A stretch of 64,000 nucleotides of DNA from Deltaproteobacteria bacterium (GCA_007693595.1 REDI01000043.1:62001-126000); one strand, 5' to 3'; positions 46,370 through 55,746 are shown, counted from the first letter of the stretch. Made by a program: numbers and translations. The notes: a model not told the origin generated them from the sequence alone.

Positions 46370-48205
46370 TCAGACCCCCGCGTTGTCGCTGGAGTTGAGC
46401 ACGCCGCGCGGCCCGAACACGATCCACTCGCCTTCGGGAAGAGAACGACTTACCTTGCTTTCTTGGCCGTACATGTCAAGCTCGAGCAGGGCGCCACCTC
46501 GGGCGGGCTGCAGGATGTTGCCGGTCTCGGGGTCGACCCAAGCGTAGGGGAGCAGGTTCGGGACCTCGCTCACGACCTCGCCCTTGCGCAGGTGGCAGTA
46601 GATGACGGTGGCGGTCCCGTTCTCGGGCTCCTGGAAGCGGATCGCGGCGTAGTCTCCGCCCGTGATGCCCCAGAGTCGGTCGACCTGTACGTTGAAATCG
46701 AGCACATCTTGGCCGATGGCGGGGATCTCTTTGGTGACCGACTCGGTCAGGTCGTACATGCCCATGACGCCCTCGTCGTCGAGGACGAGCATGTCGGGGC
46801 GCCGGTTGATGAAGGAGACGAGCTTGATGGGCACGTCGGCGAGGGGCTCGGGCTTGGGGATGGCGTCCTTTCCGGTGGAGGGGTCGAGCACTCGAACCTC
46901 GCCGCGCGGCGTGACCACCCCGAGCCAGGTTCCCGAACCCGAGAGGGCGAAGGTCTGCACCCAAGGGAGCTCGAGGACCGTGTTGTTTTTGAGGTCGTAC
47001 CACCGGATCCCACCATCGCGTAGGGCGGCGGCGACGATGGGGCCCCCGACCTCCATCTTGATGGTGTCGGCGGTGTCGCGGCCGCAGTCGAGCAGGTGTC
47101 GGCCCGTGCGCGCGTCGAAGACCTGTACGCCCGTGCCGTCGTCAGGGAGGCCGAGCAGAAGGCGTCCGTCGCGGTCGATCCGGGTCTCGATGAAGCGCCT
47201 CTTGGCGTCGAAGGGTCGCTTCTGCCGGTCCTTCGCCCAGACAGCCACCTTGGTGTCGTGGGTCGTGACGCGGAAGTCGCCGAAGCCGCCCACACAGAGC
47301 ACGGGGGGCAGGCCGGGCTTGGTGTTGGGACGATGGAGCTGGCCATCCGTGCCGCCGACGCCGACGCCTCGCCAGTCCCAGACGGCGGCCTGGGTGGGCT
47401 CATCGGCCCCGTGGTGGTCGCTCGTGATCGGCTGAAGATCGGGCAGACTGAAGATGTGAACGGAGCGGTTGGTGATCGCGGCGACCTGATGGCCCTCGGG
47501 GCTAACCACGATGTTGAGCATGCCGGAGTTGCCGCGGGCGGTGAAGGACTGCACGATCCGGCCCTCGGGGAGCTCGATGAGCGAGATGCTGCCCTGGCCC
47601 ATGGTCACGACGTAGCGGTCGTCGGGGGTAAACCGCGCGACGCGCACCCCGCCGGGGACCATCTCGAGGTCGATCATCTCGTAGGAGACGATGTCGAGCA
47701 GCTTGGTCTGACCGAGGGCGTCGATGGCGAGGATCTTGTCGCCCGCGCGGTTGAAGCTGATCGACTCGCCGCCGAAGCCGTTCCACTTGCCGGTGAGCTC
47801 CCAGCGGCTGATGTCGAAGACCCGGATCACCCCATCGCCCGCCAAGCTCGCGAGGAGGATGTTGTCGTTGTTGAAGGCCAGCGACTTGATGGGCCGGGGG
47901 CGAGCACCTTCCTCGGCGTAGTCCTCGAAGACGCAGGTCCCTTCCCATGTGTTGAAGACTGCGATGGTGCCGTGCTCGTCGCCGATCGCCACCAAGGAGC
48001 CCCCAGGAGAGATGGCGGCACCCCCCTGAATGGCGCCACCGGGCATGAAGATCAGGCCGGGGAAGTTCTCGCCCTGCCGGGTGACCGCGACGACGCCGTA
48101 GGCGTCGGCCGTGACCATGGCGCCGGTGGTTTGATCGTAGTCGGCTGCGGTGAGCGGGCTCTCGTGGGCAGCACCACAGTATTGGTCGACGAGGCTCTGT
48201 TCCAT
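46370..48205 (-). CDS. WD40-like beta-propeller protein, cytoplasmic
   Basis: A 611-aa protein made of repeated four-strand units such as AAISPGGSLVAIGDEHGTIA, SLAGDGVIRVFDI and VVSPEGHQVAAITNRSVH, covering most of its length and probably forming one or two propellers. ATG at 48205 is chosen; the open frame upstream runs through the divergent promoter region and is not coding-like. No signal peptide, so it probably acts in the cytosol as a protein-interaction platform. It lies 45 nt upstream of the PBP1B gene on the same strand. The binding partner is unknown. Confidence 0.75.
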   Translation of the reverse strand: MEQSLVDQYCGAAHESPLTAADYDQTTGAMVTADAYGVVAVTRQGENFPGLIFMPGGAIQGGAAISPGGSLVAIGDEHGTIAVFNTWEGTCVFEDYAEEGARPRPIKSLAFNNDNILLASLAGDGVIRVFDISRWELTGKWNGFGGESISFNRAGDKILAIDALGQTKLLDIVSYEMIDLEMVPGGVRVARFTPDDRYVVTMGQGSISLIELPEGRIVQSFTARGNSGMLNIVVSPEGHQVAAITNRSVHIFSLPDLQPITSDHHGADEPTQAAVWDWRGVGVGGTDGQLHRPNTKPGLPPVLCVGGFGDFRVTTHDTKVAVWAKDRQKRPFDAKRRFIETRIDRDGRLLLGLPDDGTGVQVFDARTGRHLLDCGRDTADTIKMEVGGPIVAAALRDGGIRWYDLKNNTVLELPWVQTFALSGSGTWLGVVTPRGEVRVLDPSTGKDAIPKPEPLADVPIKLVSFINRRPDMLVLDDEGVMGMYDLTESVTKEIPAIGQDVLDFNVQVDRLWGITGGDYAAIRFQEPENGTATVIYCHLRKGEVVSEVPNLLPYAWVDPETGNILQPARGGALLELDMYGQESKVSRSLPEGEWIVFGPRGVLNSSDNAGV

Positions 48206-48354
48206 GATGTGAGGCGTCCCGGTCGTCTGGGGGTGGAGGGAATGGCTCCAAGGGCGGAGCGACGTGTGCACAGGTTGACACGAGCGGGCGCGTCGTGCAC
48301 CCCCTTCGGTTACGGTGGTCGGGTCACCTCGCCTAGCAGTGGAGGGTCGGGGCG

Positions 48355-49215
48355 TTGATCGTGGGTGTTGACATCGGAGGGAGCGGCGTCCGCGCGGCGC
48401 GCGTCGAGCAGGGGCGGATCGTCGATGAGATCCGACGTGTCGGTCTTGACGATCGAGAGCCGAACCACGTCGTTCAGATCGTCGCTTCGCTCGCGCGTGA
48501 GCTCGGGGCCACCGCCCTCGGAGTGGGCGTGCCTGGATTCGTTCATCGCGGTGTCGTCCTCGGATCGCCAAACTTTCCCTCCTTCGATCGGCTACCGCTC
48601 CAGGACCTTCTCCAAGAAGCCACGCGGCTGCCTGTCATCGTAGGAAACGATGCGAATGTCGCGGCGCTGGGGGTCTGGGCGGAGCGCGGTGGGCGCGAAG
48701 ACCTCATCTTGCTCACGCTAGGGACGGGGGTCGGCGGCGGGGTCGTGCTCGGGGGACGCTTGCTCGAAGGGGCCGGGGGGACTGGGGCCGAGCTCGGACA
48801 TCTTCATGTGGGCGGGGAGCGGCGCTGTGGCTGTGGTGGTCTCGGCTGCCTCGAGACCTGGTGCGGCACGGTAGGGCTCCTCGCGATCGCGGCGGAGCGT
48901 GGGCAGAAGCTCAGCGATGGCGCAGCGATCGTCAAGGCTGCGGAGCAAGGTCAGGAGTGGGCTGTTGAGGTCCTGGGGCAAGCAAGCCTCCACCTTGGTA
49001 AAGGCCTGATCAGCCTAGTGAACCTCTTCAACCCTGAGGTCATCGTGCTGGCGGGCGGACTGGCCGAGGCCGGGCATTGGTTTCAGCCCGCGGAGCGCTA
49101 CATGCGCCGCTACGCGATCCTGCCTTCGGCGGAGCTGGTGCAGGTCGTCTGGGGAGGGCGCGCCGATCGGTGGGCGATCCTCGGCGCAGGTGCCCTCGCG
49201 CGGAGCATCCGCTAG
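48355..49215 (+). CDS. ROK family sugar kinase
   Basis: A 286-aa ATP-dependent sugar kinase, probably glucokinase or N-acetylglucosamine/mannosamine kinase. It has the phosphate-1 motif GVDIGGSGVRAARV, LTLGTGVGGGVVLGG and the ROK zinc signature CGCGGLGCLE with the catalytic Asp in VIVGNDANVAALG. There is no DNA-binding N-terminus, so it is an enzyme, not a repressor. The start appears to be TTG at 48355, with GGAGGG upstream. The sugar cannot be told from sequence. Confidence 0.93.
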   Translation: MIVGVDIGGSGVRAARVEQGRIVDEIRRVGLDDREPNHVVQIVASLARELGATALGVGVPGFVHRGVVLGSPNFPSFDRLPLQDLLQEATRLPVIVGNDANVAALGVWAERGGREDLILLTLGTGVGGGVVLGGRLLEGAGGTGAELGHLHVGGERRCGCGGLGCLETWCGTVGLLAIAAERGQKLSDGAAIVKAAEQGQEWAVEVLGQASLHLGKGLISLVNLFNPEVIVLAGGLAEAGHWFQPAERYMRRYAILPSAELVQVVWGGRADRWAILGAGALARSIR

Positions 49216-49224
49216 GATACGTTC

Positions 49225-50268
49225 ATGCACACCCGCATCGAGCACCCTGAGCGGCTATCTCCCGAAGACCTCGACGACTACCTCTCTCGGGGCTGGTATC
49301 GTATCGGGCAGGCGATGGTCACCTGCCGCTTCGTCTGGGATCACGACCGGGTGCTCCGCTCCGCGATCTGGACGCGGACGCCGGTTCAAGACCACGTTCG
49401 CAGCAGGTCACAGCGCAAGCTCATGCGACGCAACCTCAGCCGCTACGTGGTGCGCGAAGGGCTGCTCCGACCCGATGGCGAGCACGAGGCCCTCTACCGC
49501 AAGTATCTCAAGACCGCGCGTGGCGAGCGTCCTCAGCGCCTCGTCGACGCCTTGCTCGGGGGACACGTCTACGACCGCTTCGAGACCCACGAGCTCTCGA
49601 TCCGAGACGAGGAGGGGCGACTGGTCGGCTTCTCGGCCTTCGATCTCGGCCACGAGGGGTTGCAGAGCATCATGGCCGTCTACGATCCGAAGGCCCGCTC
49701 CGATAGCCTGGGCTTCTGGACTCTGCTCCTCGAGGTCGACCTCGCCCGAGATAGAGGCTTGCAGTACCACTATTCGGGCTACATCCTCCCCGGAGATCCC
49801 AGCATGGACTACAAGCTGAGGGTCAGCCCCATGGAGTTCCTGCACCCCGACGAAGAGCGCTGGCTGCCGTGGGAGCACTTCGCCGACGTCACGCTCCCGG
49901 TGGAGCGGCTTGAACGGCGGCTCCGAGCCATGGTGCAGGCTCTTCGTGCGCGGGGCATCCCCTGTGAAGTCGCCGATTATCACCCCTACGAGGCCCCGGT
50001 CTGGAACCCCGACCTCAAGCGAGCGCTGGCCCACCCCAGGGTCGTACGCCTGGTCGAGCCCACGACCCGTCCTCTCCTCGATGTGATCGCATGGGACATG
50101 GAGGATGAGGAGTACCTGCTCGTTCGATGCCTGCGGGCGCAGGCTCGGGGGGAGCCCCGCGGCGATGAACCTCCGCGTTCCATCGAGCTCTGGGTCGAGG
50201 CAGAGCGCGAGGGTGTCGGTGTAGATCCTGATGAAATCGCGAATCGTCTGGCGGGTGGTTCGCGATAA
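49225..50268 (+). CDS. Arginyl/leucyl-tRNA-protein transferase-like (ATE/Bpt fold) without Cys cluster
   Basis: A 347-aa protein that follows the ATE/Bpt layout. The N-terminal part has LSRGWYRIGQAM and RSRSQRKLMRRN, matching Bpt's (Q/R)GFRRSG and RPSRSQRR. The C-terminal acyltransferase part has ETHELSIRDEEGRLVGFSAF, DSLGFWTLLLEVDLARD and GYILPGDPSMDYKLRVSPME, matching the GYW(I/V)xGxxKMxYK motif. These enzymes add Leu or Arg to protein N-termini for ClpS-ClpAP degradation. The usual N-terminal CxxC...C cluster is missing; only C34 remains at that place. Function may have drifted. The start is 9 nt after the ROK kinase stop. Confidence 0.7.
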   Translation: MHTRIEHPERLSPEDLDDYLSRGWYRIGQAMVTCRFVWDHDRVLRSAIWTRTPVQDHVRSRSQRKLMRRNLSRYVVREGLLRPDGEHEALYRKYLKTARGERPQRLVDALLGGHVYDRFETHELSIRDEEGRLVGFSAFDLGHEGLQSIMAVYDPKARSDSLGFWTLLLEVDLARDRGLQYHYSGYILPGDPSMDYKLRVSPMEFLHPDEERWLPWEHFADVTLPVERLERRLRAMVQALRARGIPCEVADYHPYEAPVWNPDLKRALAHPRVVRLVEPTTRPLLDVIAWDMEDEEYLLVRCLRAQARGEPRGDEPPRSIELWVEAEREGVGVDPDEIANRLAGGSR

Positions 50269-50421
50269 CCACCGGATCAGAGTCGGCAGTGTCCAACAGG
50301 GATGGAAGGGCATCTCTGCAGGATTCACTACAGGTTGTGGTCAGAAGCGATGCGGTGGCTTGAGTGATCTTGTATAGGTTTTGAACAGCTGGTCATGATG
50401 ATCGGCTTGATGGAGGTCAAT

Positions 50422-51408
50422 ATGAAGTTCACTCGACTGCTCGTTCCGCTCACTCTGGTCGCCGCACTCGCCTGCAACGGTGGTGATGACGACTCTGACA
50501 CCGTGATGACGGAGTCCGACACGGACACCGACACGGACACCGACACCAGCTTGCCCTCGATCTTGGACATTGCGACTGGCGATGACGACTTCAGCATCCT
50601 CGTCGATGCGGTCACCATGGCGGATCTCGTCGACACGTTGTCAGGCGACGGGCCGTTCACCGTCTTCGCGCCGACCAACGCGGCCTTCCAGGCGCTGTTG
50701 GACTCTGAGGCCGACTGGGACAGTCTCGATGATATCGATGAAGATCTGCTGAAGGCGGTTCTGCTCTACCACGTCGTCGGTGCGGACATCCCCTCCTCGG
50801 CCGTGACGGATGGTGCCATCGTCAGCTCGCTCTCGCCGAACGAGTGGGGCCACAATATGTCTCTCTTCGCCTCGATCGACAGCGGGGATGTCTTCATCAA
50901 CACCGCCAAGGTAGACGCGCCCGATGTCTTCGCCTCCAATGGCGTCGTGCACGTCATCGACCAGGTGATCTTGCCACCCAACCTCGTCGACGCCGCGGAG
51001 CTGGCGGGATTCGAGGACGGACTGCTCGCCGCGGTCGCCGCCTCGGATGACGCAGAGGGGATCGCCGGGGCCTTGTCGGGTCCGGGTCCGTTCACGGTCT
51101 TCGCACCGACCAACGCGGCGTTCGAGCCAGTATTCGACGCGGATCCGGCCTACACTGCCGCCGAGATTACCTATGTGCTCCAGTCCCACGTGGTTTCGGC
51201 GGACGAGCCGGTGGTCGCGGCGGACCTCGCTGGGATCTCCGATCCCGTGGACACCTTGTCGGATGAAATGATCAGCTTCGACACCAGCGTCGACCCTCCG
51301 ACCTGCACGCTCGGAGAGAACAGCGCAGGGATCGTCAACCCCGATGTGCACGTCTCCAACGGTGTCATTCACGTGATCGACGCGGTGCTCCTGCCGCCAC
51401 CGATGTAG
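50422..51408 (+). CDS. Lipoprotein with two fasciclin (FAS1) domains
   Basis: A 328-aa exported protein. ATG at 50422 follows GGAGG by 5 nt; an earlier in-frame ATG (50395) lacks a site. A signal peptide (MKFTRLLVPLTLVAALAC) ends in a lipidation Cys, then an acidic linker with five Asp-Thr dipeptides. Two FAS1 repeats follow (~54-190 and ~195-328), each with the FTVFAPTNAAF core and a VHVIDQVILPP or IHVIDAVLLPPP end. FAS1 proteins mediate adhesion at the cell surface. A terminator-like hairpin follows. Confidence 0.9.
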   Translation: MKFTRLLVPLTLVAALACNGGDDDSDTVMTESDTDTDTDTDTSLPSILDIATGDDDFSILVDAVTMADLVDTLSGDGPFTVFAPTNAAFQALLDSEADWDSLDDIDEDLLKAVLLYHVVGADIPSSAVTDGAIVSSLSPNEWGHNMSLFASIDSGDVFINTAKVDAPDVFASNGVVHVIDQVILPPNLVDAAELAGFEDGLLAAVAASDDAEGIAGALSGPGPFTVFAPTNAAFEPVFDADPAYTAAEITYVLQSHVVSADEPVVAADLAGISDPVDTLSDEMISFDTSVDPPTCTLGENSAGIVNPDVHVSNGVIHVIDAVLLPPPM

Positions 51409-51450
51409 GGCCGGTAGCGGTCCCGACGGATCGCGCGGTCCAGACCTGAA

Positions 51451-51486
51451 CGCCCGGCTTGCGCTTTGCAGGTCGGGCGTCTTCGT
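51451..51486 (+). terminator. Terminator-like hairpin after the fasciclin gene
   Basis: A 12-bp stem with two G-U pairs (51451-51462 with 51468-51479, 5-nt loop GCTTT) starts 42 nt after the fasciclin stop and is followed by TCTTCGTCT, a weak U-rich run. It would separate this gene from trxA. Confidence 0.6.
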
Positions 51487-51563
51487 CTGCCTTGCCTGAG
51501 GGGGTGTGCGTTCTTAGGTAGAGCGCTTATGGGGCACGGCGCCCCCTGACCCGGAGAGAACCC

Positions 51564-51899
51564 ATGGCCAGCGAACACGTCACCGACGTCACGGATAGCT
51601 CCTTCGAGGCCGAAGTCCTCGCTGCCGAGCTCCCCGTCCTCATCGACTTCTGGGCGACCTGGTGTGCCCCGTGCAAGGCGATGGCCCCCTTTATCGACAA
51701 GCTCGCCGACGAGCACCAAGGCAAGCTGAAGGTCGTCAAGGTCGACGTGCAGCAGCACCGCAAGGTAGCCATGCACTTCGGGGTGACCAACATCCCAACC
51801 CTGGTCGTGGTCAAGGGTGGGAAAGAGGTCGGTCGACAGGTCGGCGCCGGCGGTGGGCTGCGCGCCCTTCAAAAGCTGGTCCAGCCGCATCTCGGCTAA
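51564..51899 (+). CDS. trxA: Thioredoxin
   Basis: A 111-aa thioredoxin with the active site WCAPCK (residues ~31-36), FWATWC before it and the cis-Pro loop VTNIPTLVVVKGG. WCAPC differs from the WCGPC of E. coli by one residue but is common in other bacteria. No signal peptide, so it is cytoplasmic. It starts the trxA-hemX-hemA-hemC run; the next gene begins 6 nt on. Confidence 0.95.
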   Translation: MASEHVTDVTDSSFEAEVLAAELPVLIDFWATWCAPCKAMAPFIDKLADEHQGKLKVVKVDVQQHRKVAMHFGVTNIPTLVVVKGGKEVGRQVGAGGGLRALQKLVQPHLG

Positions 51900-51905
51900 G
51901 CCCGC

Positions 51906-52715
51906 GTGGAGCGCCTCTCTTACCTCCTCCCGATCCTGGTCTACGCGCTGCTCTCGATCGATCACCTCGTCCCCAGGCTCTTCGGCGAGGTCGTCCGCAG
52001 TAACGCCCGTTGGATCGCGCTGTTAGGTACGGTGGGTCACCTCGTGGCGCTCCTCCTTGCGGTGGTGGCCCACGGGGGAACCCCGGGCTTCTCCGAGGCG
52101 CTCTCGGCTGCGTCCCTCGGCATGATGGCGGCCTACGCTCTCGTGAGCGCAGGGGATCGCATGCGGCCCCTCGGGCTCGTGATCGCTCCGCTGTCCACCG
52201 TCTTGCTCAGCACGGCCTTGGTGGTTCCGAGCCGCACAGTGCTCGCCCTGGCCGAGACGGGGGCTTCGCCCTGGCTGCCGATCCACCTGGGGTTGATCTT
52301 TGCCGGTCTGGGAGGCTTTACGCTCTCTTTCGCCGTCGGCCTCCTCTACCTGGTGGTGCGCTGGAGGCTCAAGCGAAAGCAGCTCTCGGGGCTCTCTCGG
52401 CTCCCGTCCCTCGAGGTGCTCGACCGGATCCAGTTTCGCGCCATGCTCTTTGGCTTCCTCTTCCTGACCCTCGGGATCGCGGCGGGGGGGATCTGGGCCG
52501 CCGCTAGCCTCGAAGAAGCCTGGACCCTCGACCCCAAGGTGATCTTTACCCTGCTGATCTGGCTCTGGTACGGGGTGGCGCTCCAGGTCCGCCTCGTGGC
52601 GGGCTGGCGGGGGCGCTGGTCGGCCTTGTTCAGCATCGTGGGCTTCGCGGGCTTGGTCTTCTCGCTTCTGGCGTTCAACTTCCTCGTGTCAGGGTGGCAT
52701 GGCTATGGGAGCTGA
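51906..52715 (+). CDS. HemX/CcsA-like cytochrome c assembly membrane protein
   Basis: A 269-aa polytopic membrane protein with about eight hydrophobic helices. It ends with the family's LEEAWTLDPKVIFTLLIWLWYG, close to the tryptophan-rich WD-domain region of haem-handling proteins, and has His residues in helices (IDHLV, GHLVAL, IHLGLI, SGWHG). The HemX/CcsA/ResC group acts in haem delivery or cytochrome c maturation, or influences HemA level. GTG start; its end overlaps hemA by 17 nt, a common hemX-hemA arrangement. Confidence 0.88.
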   Translation: MERLSYLLPILVYALLSIDHLVPRLFGEVVRSNARWIALLGTVGHLVALLLAVVAHGGTPGFSEALSAASLGMMAAYALVSAGDRMRPLGLVIAPLSTVLLSTALVVPSRTVLALAETGASPWLPIHLGLIFAGLGGFTLSFAVGLLYLVVRWRLKRKQLSGLSRLPSLEVLDRIQFRAMLFGFLFLTLGIAAGGIWAAASLEEAWTLDPKVIFTLLIWLWYGVALQVRLVAGWRGRWSALFSIVGFAGLVFSLLAFNFLVSGWHGYGS

Positions 52716-53976
52716 GCAGTCCATCTTCGCCCTGGGATTGAACCACCACACCGCCCCGGTCGAGGTCCGAGAGCGGCTCGCCCTCGACGAGCCCGCCATC
52801 CGGCGTCATCTCCACATGCTTCGTCACCGAGAGTTGGCGAATGAGGCGCTCTTGCTCTCGACATGCAACCGCGTCGAACTCTACGCGGTGCCCGGCGAAG
52901 GGGGGACCGATGCGCTCCTCGAGTGGGTGAGGGGTTTTCGAGGCCCCCGTGGTGAGAGCCTGGAGCCCTACCTCTTCCGCCATCACGGCCGAGACGCGGT
53001 GCGGCACCTCTTCCGGGTCGCCAGCTCCCTCGACAGCTTGGTGATCGGCGAGCCCCAGATCCTCGGTCAGGTCAAGGAAGCGGTGCGGGTCGCCGACGAG
53101 TCCGCGGCGCTTGGGCGGGTGCTCAACGCGCTGTGTCGGCGCACGCTGCACGTCGCCAAGCGGGTGCGCACCGAGACCGACATCGGCCGAAAGCGGGTCG
53201 GGGTGGGTAACGCCGGGGTGGATCTGGCGCTGCAGATCTTCGGGAGCCTCGACGGCCGGCGGGCCTTGCTGCTCGGAGCGGGTGAGATGGGGACCCAGGT
53301 CGCGCACGCCCTGCGCTCGGGGGGCCTCGATGAGCTCGTCGTCGCCAATCGTACCTTCGAGCGGGCCGTCGAGGTGGCGAGCGTCGAGGGGGGCACCCCG
53401 ATCTCTTGGGACCGCTTCGACGAATACCTCGCTAGGGTTGACATCGTGATCGCCGCGACCGGCTCGCCCAAGCCCATCGTCGACCTAGCCATGGTTCGGA
53501 CCGCGCTTCGGAAGCGTCGGTATCGCCCCATCTTCTTGGTAGACCTCAGCGTGCCCCGCAACATCGATCCGCGGGTGGATGACCTCGACAGCGCTTACCT
53601 CTTCAACGTCGATCACCTTCGGCAGGTCGTCGACCAGGGGCTCGCGAGTCGGGAGTCGGCGCGAGATCGGGCCGAAGAGGTCGTCGAGCGCGAGGCGGCG
53701 CGCTTCCTCAAGGCGCTCGCGCGCATCGAGGTCGGGCCGAGCATCGGGGTGATCACCCGCCGTGCCGAGGAGCTGCGACAAGCGGAGCTAAGCCGCAGCA
53801 AGCGCCTCCTCGAGAACCTCGATGAAGACCAGCGCGAGCAGCTCGATGCCCTCACCCGCGCTTTGGTCAAGAAGGTCCTCCATCGCCCTCTGCAACAGAT
53901 CCACGCCTCGGCGCACGAGGGCGATGAGCTGCGCCTGAGTCATCTCCTTCAAGCCTTCACCGAGGAAGATTCATGA
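52699..53976 (+). CDS. hemA: Glutamyl-tRNA reductase
   Basis: A 425-aa NADPH enzyme making glutamate-1-semialdehyde, the first step of C5 haem synthesis. Motifs are LGLNHHTAPVEVRERLAL, LLLSTCNRVELYAV (catalytic Cys), SLVIGEPQILGQVKEAV, LLGAGEMGTQVAHALR (nucleotide binding) and FLVDLSVPRNIDP. Starts at 52699 and 52705 are both ATG. The stop overlaps hemC by 4 nt. Confidence 0.97.
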   Translation: MAMGAEQSIFALGLNHHTAPVEVRERLALDEPAIRRHLHMLRHRELANEALLLSTCNRVELYAVPGEGGTDALLEWVRGFRGPRGESLEPYLFRHHGRDAVRHLFRVASSLDSLVIGEPQILGQVKEAVRVADESAALGRVLNALCRRTLHVAKRVRTETDIGRKRVGVGNAGVDLALQIFGSLDGRRALLLGAGEMGTQVAHALRSGGLDELVVANRTFERAVEVASVEGGTPISWDRFDEYLARVDIVIAATGSPKPIVDLAMVRTALRKRRYRPIFLVDLSVPRNIDPRVDDLDSAYLFNVDHLRQVVDQGLASRESARDRAEEVVEREAARFLKALARIEVGPSIGVITRRAEELRQAELSRSKRLLENLDEDQREQLDALTRALVKKVLHRPLQQIHASAHEGDELRLSHLLQAFTEEDS

Positions 53977-54839
53977 CCAAGCCTCTCCGCCTCGCCACCC
54001 GGGGCAGCCAGCTCGCGCTCACGCAGAGCGGTCACGTAGCCGCGGCGATCACCCAGGCCACCGGCCGCGCGGTCGAGCTGGTGGTGGTGCGCACCCGCGG
54101 CGATGTGGTCACGGACCGTCCGCTCGCCCAGGTCGGCGGTAAAGGTCTCTTTACCAAAGAGATCGAAGACGCCCTCCTGGCGCGCGACGCCGAGATCGCG
54201 GTCCACTCCATGAAGGACATGCCTACCGATCAGCCCGAGGGGCTCACCTTCGGCGCGATCCCTCCCCGCGAAGACGTGCGCGACGTCCTGGTCGGCGCCT
54301 GCCTCGCCGAGCTTCCTCCAGGGGCGGTCGTCGGCACGGGCTCGGCGCGTCGGGTGGCCCAGCTCCGCGCGCTTCGCCCTGACCTCGACCTTCGGGGGAT
54401 CCGGGGAAACGTCGACACCCGGATCCGCAAGGTGCACGACGGGGACTACCAGGCCATCGTGCTCGCGGCGGCTGGGCTCCGACGTCTCGGTCGCGCCGAA
54501 GCGATCGCCGAGCCCTTGAGTCCGGAGCAGATGGTCCCCGCGGTGGGGCAAGGGGCGCTCGCGGTCCAGTGCCGCTCCGATGACGCCGAGGTGCTCGGGG
54601 TGCTCGCGCGGATCCACCATCGGCCGACCGCGCACTGTGTACGCGCAGAGCGCGCCTTTCTTCGAGCCATCGCGGGAGGGTGCTCGGTGCCTGCGGGCTG
54701 TCTGGCGCGCTTGGAGGATGGCATCCTTCATGTTCACGCCTTCTACGCCACGTCGAAGGGGCTCCGACGTGCTTCGCGCGTGGGAGAGACGGCGAAGGCC
54801 GAGCAGCTCGGGGTGGAGCTCGCGGAGGCGCTGCGCTGA
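53973..54839 (+). CDS. hemC: Porphobilinogen deaminase (hydroxymethylbilane synthase)
   Basis: A 288-aa enzyme that polymerises four porphobilinogens. Motifs are RLATRGSQLALTQSG, GGKGLFTKEIEDALL, AVHSMKDMPT, PVGTGSARR-like GTGSARRVAQLRALRPDL and the dipyrromethane attachment Cys in GGCSVPAG. Slightly shorter at the C-terminus than usual (~310 aa). Translationally coupled to hemA. Confidence 0.97.
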   Translation: MTKPLRLATRGSQLALTQSGHVAAAITQATGRAVELVVVRTRGDVVTDRPLAQVGGKGLFTKEIEDALLARDAEIAVHSMKDMPTDQPEGLTFGAIPPREDVRDVLVGACLAELPPGAVVGTGSARRVAQLRALRPDLDLRGIRGNVDTRIRKVHDGDYQAIVLAAAGLRRLGRAEAIAEPLSPEQMVPAVGQGALAVQCRSDDAEVLGVLARIHHRPTAHCVRAERAFLRAIAGGCSVPAGCLARLEDGILHVHAFYATSKGLRRASRVGETAKAEQLGVELAEALR

Positions 54840-54981
54840 GGGTTGTGTGATTACGTACTCCTCCTCGTGTTATCAGCCGCACAGGCAGAGGCTCTGCGGT
54901 CCTCGCTGACGAGGTCGTCGCGGTGTGACGGCTTGGCATGGGCCCTGCAGCCTCTCTGACCCACCTGCATTGGGAGTCCCC

Positions 54982-55746
54982 ATGAATCGCCTACAAGATC
55001 GCGTCGCACTCATCACTGGAGCTACCGGAGGCATCGGCGCAGAGACCGCGCGACGCTTCCTCGCTGAGGGGGCTGCCGTCTTCCTGGTCGATCTCGAGGA
55101 GTCGGCTCTTCAGGACTTGGCCTCGGATCTCGGCGATCGGGTCGCTTTCCAGCGAGGGGACGTGTCGAGCGAGGCGGACATGCAGTCGTGCGTTCAATCC
55201 TGCGTAGAGCGCTTTGGGGGCCTACACGTCTACGTGGCCAACGCGGGGACCGAAGGCAAGCTCGCTCCTCTCGTCCAGACTTCAGACGAAGACTTTCGTC
55301 GCGTGATCGACGTCAACCTCATGGGGGTGTTCTACGGAGTCAAGCACGCGGCGCCGGCCATCCTTCAGGCGGGGGGCGGCAGCATCGTCATCACGTCCTC
55401 GGTCGCGGGCTTCGTCGGATCGCCTGGGCTCGGGCCTTACTGCAGCTCTAAACATGCCGTGAACGGCTTGATGAAGACCGCGGCCCAGGAGCTCGGTCCG
55501 CAAGGCGTTCGCGTCAACACGGTCAACCCCGGCCCGGTCGACAACCGCATGATGCGGTCGATCGAGGACCAAGCGGCCCCTGGAGCAGGGGACACCGTAA
55601 AGGAGAAGTTCTCGGCCATGGTCCCCTTAGGACGCTACTCCACCAACGAAGAGATCGCCGCGATGGTGACCTTCTTGGCCAGCGAGGACAGCAGCGGGTG
55701 CAACGGCACCTCCTATGTGGTCGACGGCGGGATGCTCTCGGTCTGA
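54982..55746 (+). CDS. Short-chain dehydrogenase/reductase
   Basis: A 254-aa classical SDR: cofactor loop TGATGGIGAETARRF, NAG motif (VANAGTEG), catalytic Ser in VITSSVAG, YCSSK (Tyr and Lys) and NPGPVDN. It is likely NAD-dependent because an Asp (VDLEES) ends the second strand. ATG at 54982 follows GGGAG. Substrate unknown. Its 3' end overlaps the convergent membrane protein gene by 34 nt. It separates hemC from hemD. Confidence 0.93.
   Translation: MNRLQDRVALITGATGGIGAETARRFLAEGAAVFLVDLEESALQDLASDLGDRVAFQRGDVSSEADMQSCVQSCVERFGGLHVYVANAGTEGKLAPLVQTSDEDFRRVIDVNLMGVFYGVKHAAPAILQAGGGSIVITSSVAGFVGSPGLGPYCSSKHAVNGLMKTAAQELGPQGVRVNTVNPGPVDNRMMRSIEDQAAPGAGDTVKEKFSAMVPLGRYSTNEEIAAMVTFLASEDSSGCNGTSYVVDGGMLSV

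Noticed and set aside
50340-50385. TGGC...TTGT resembling a sigma-54 promoter upstream of the fasciclin gene
   Set aside because: The two elements are about 3 nt too far apart for the sigma-54 consensus.
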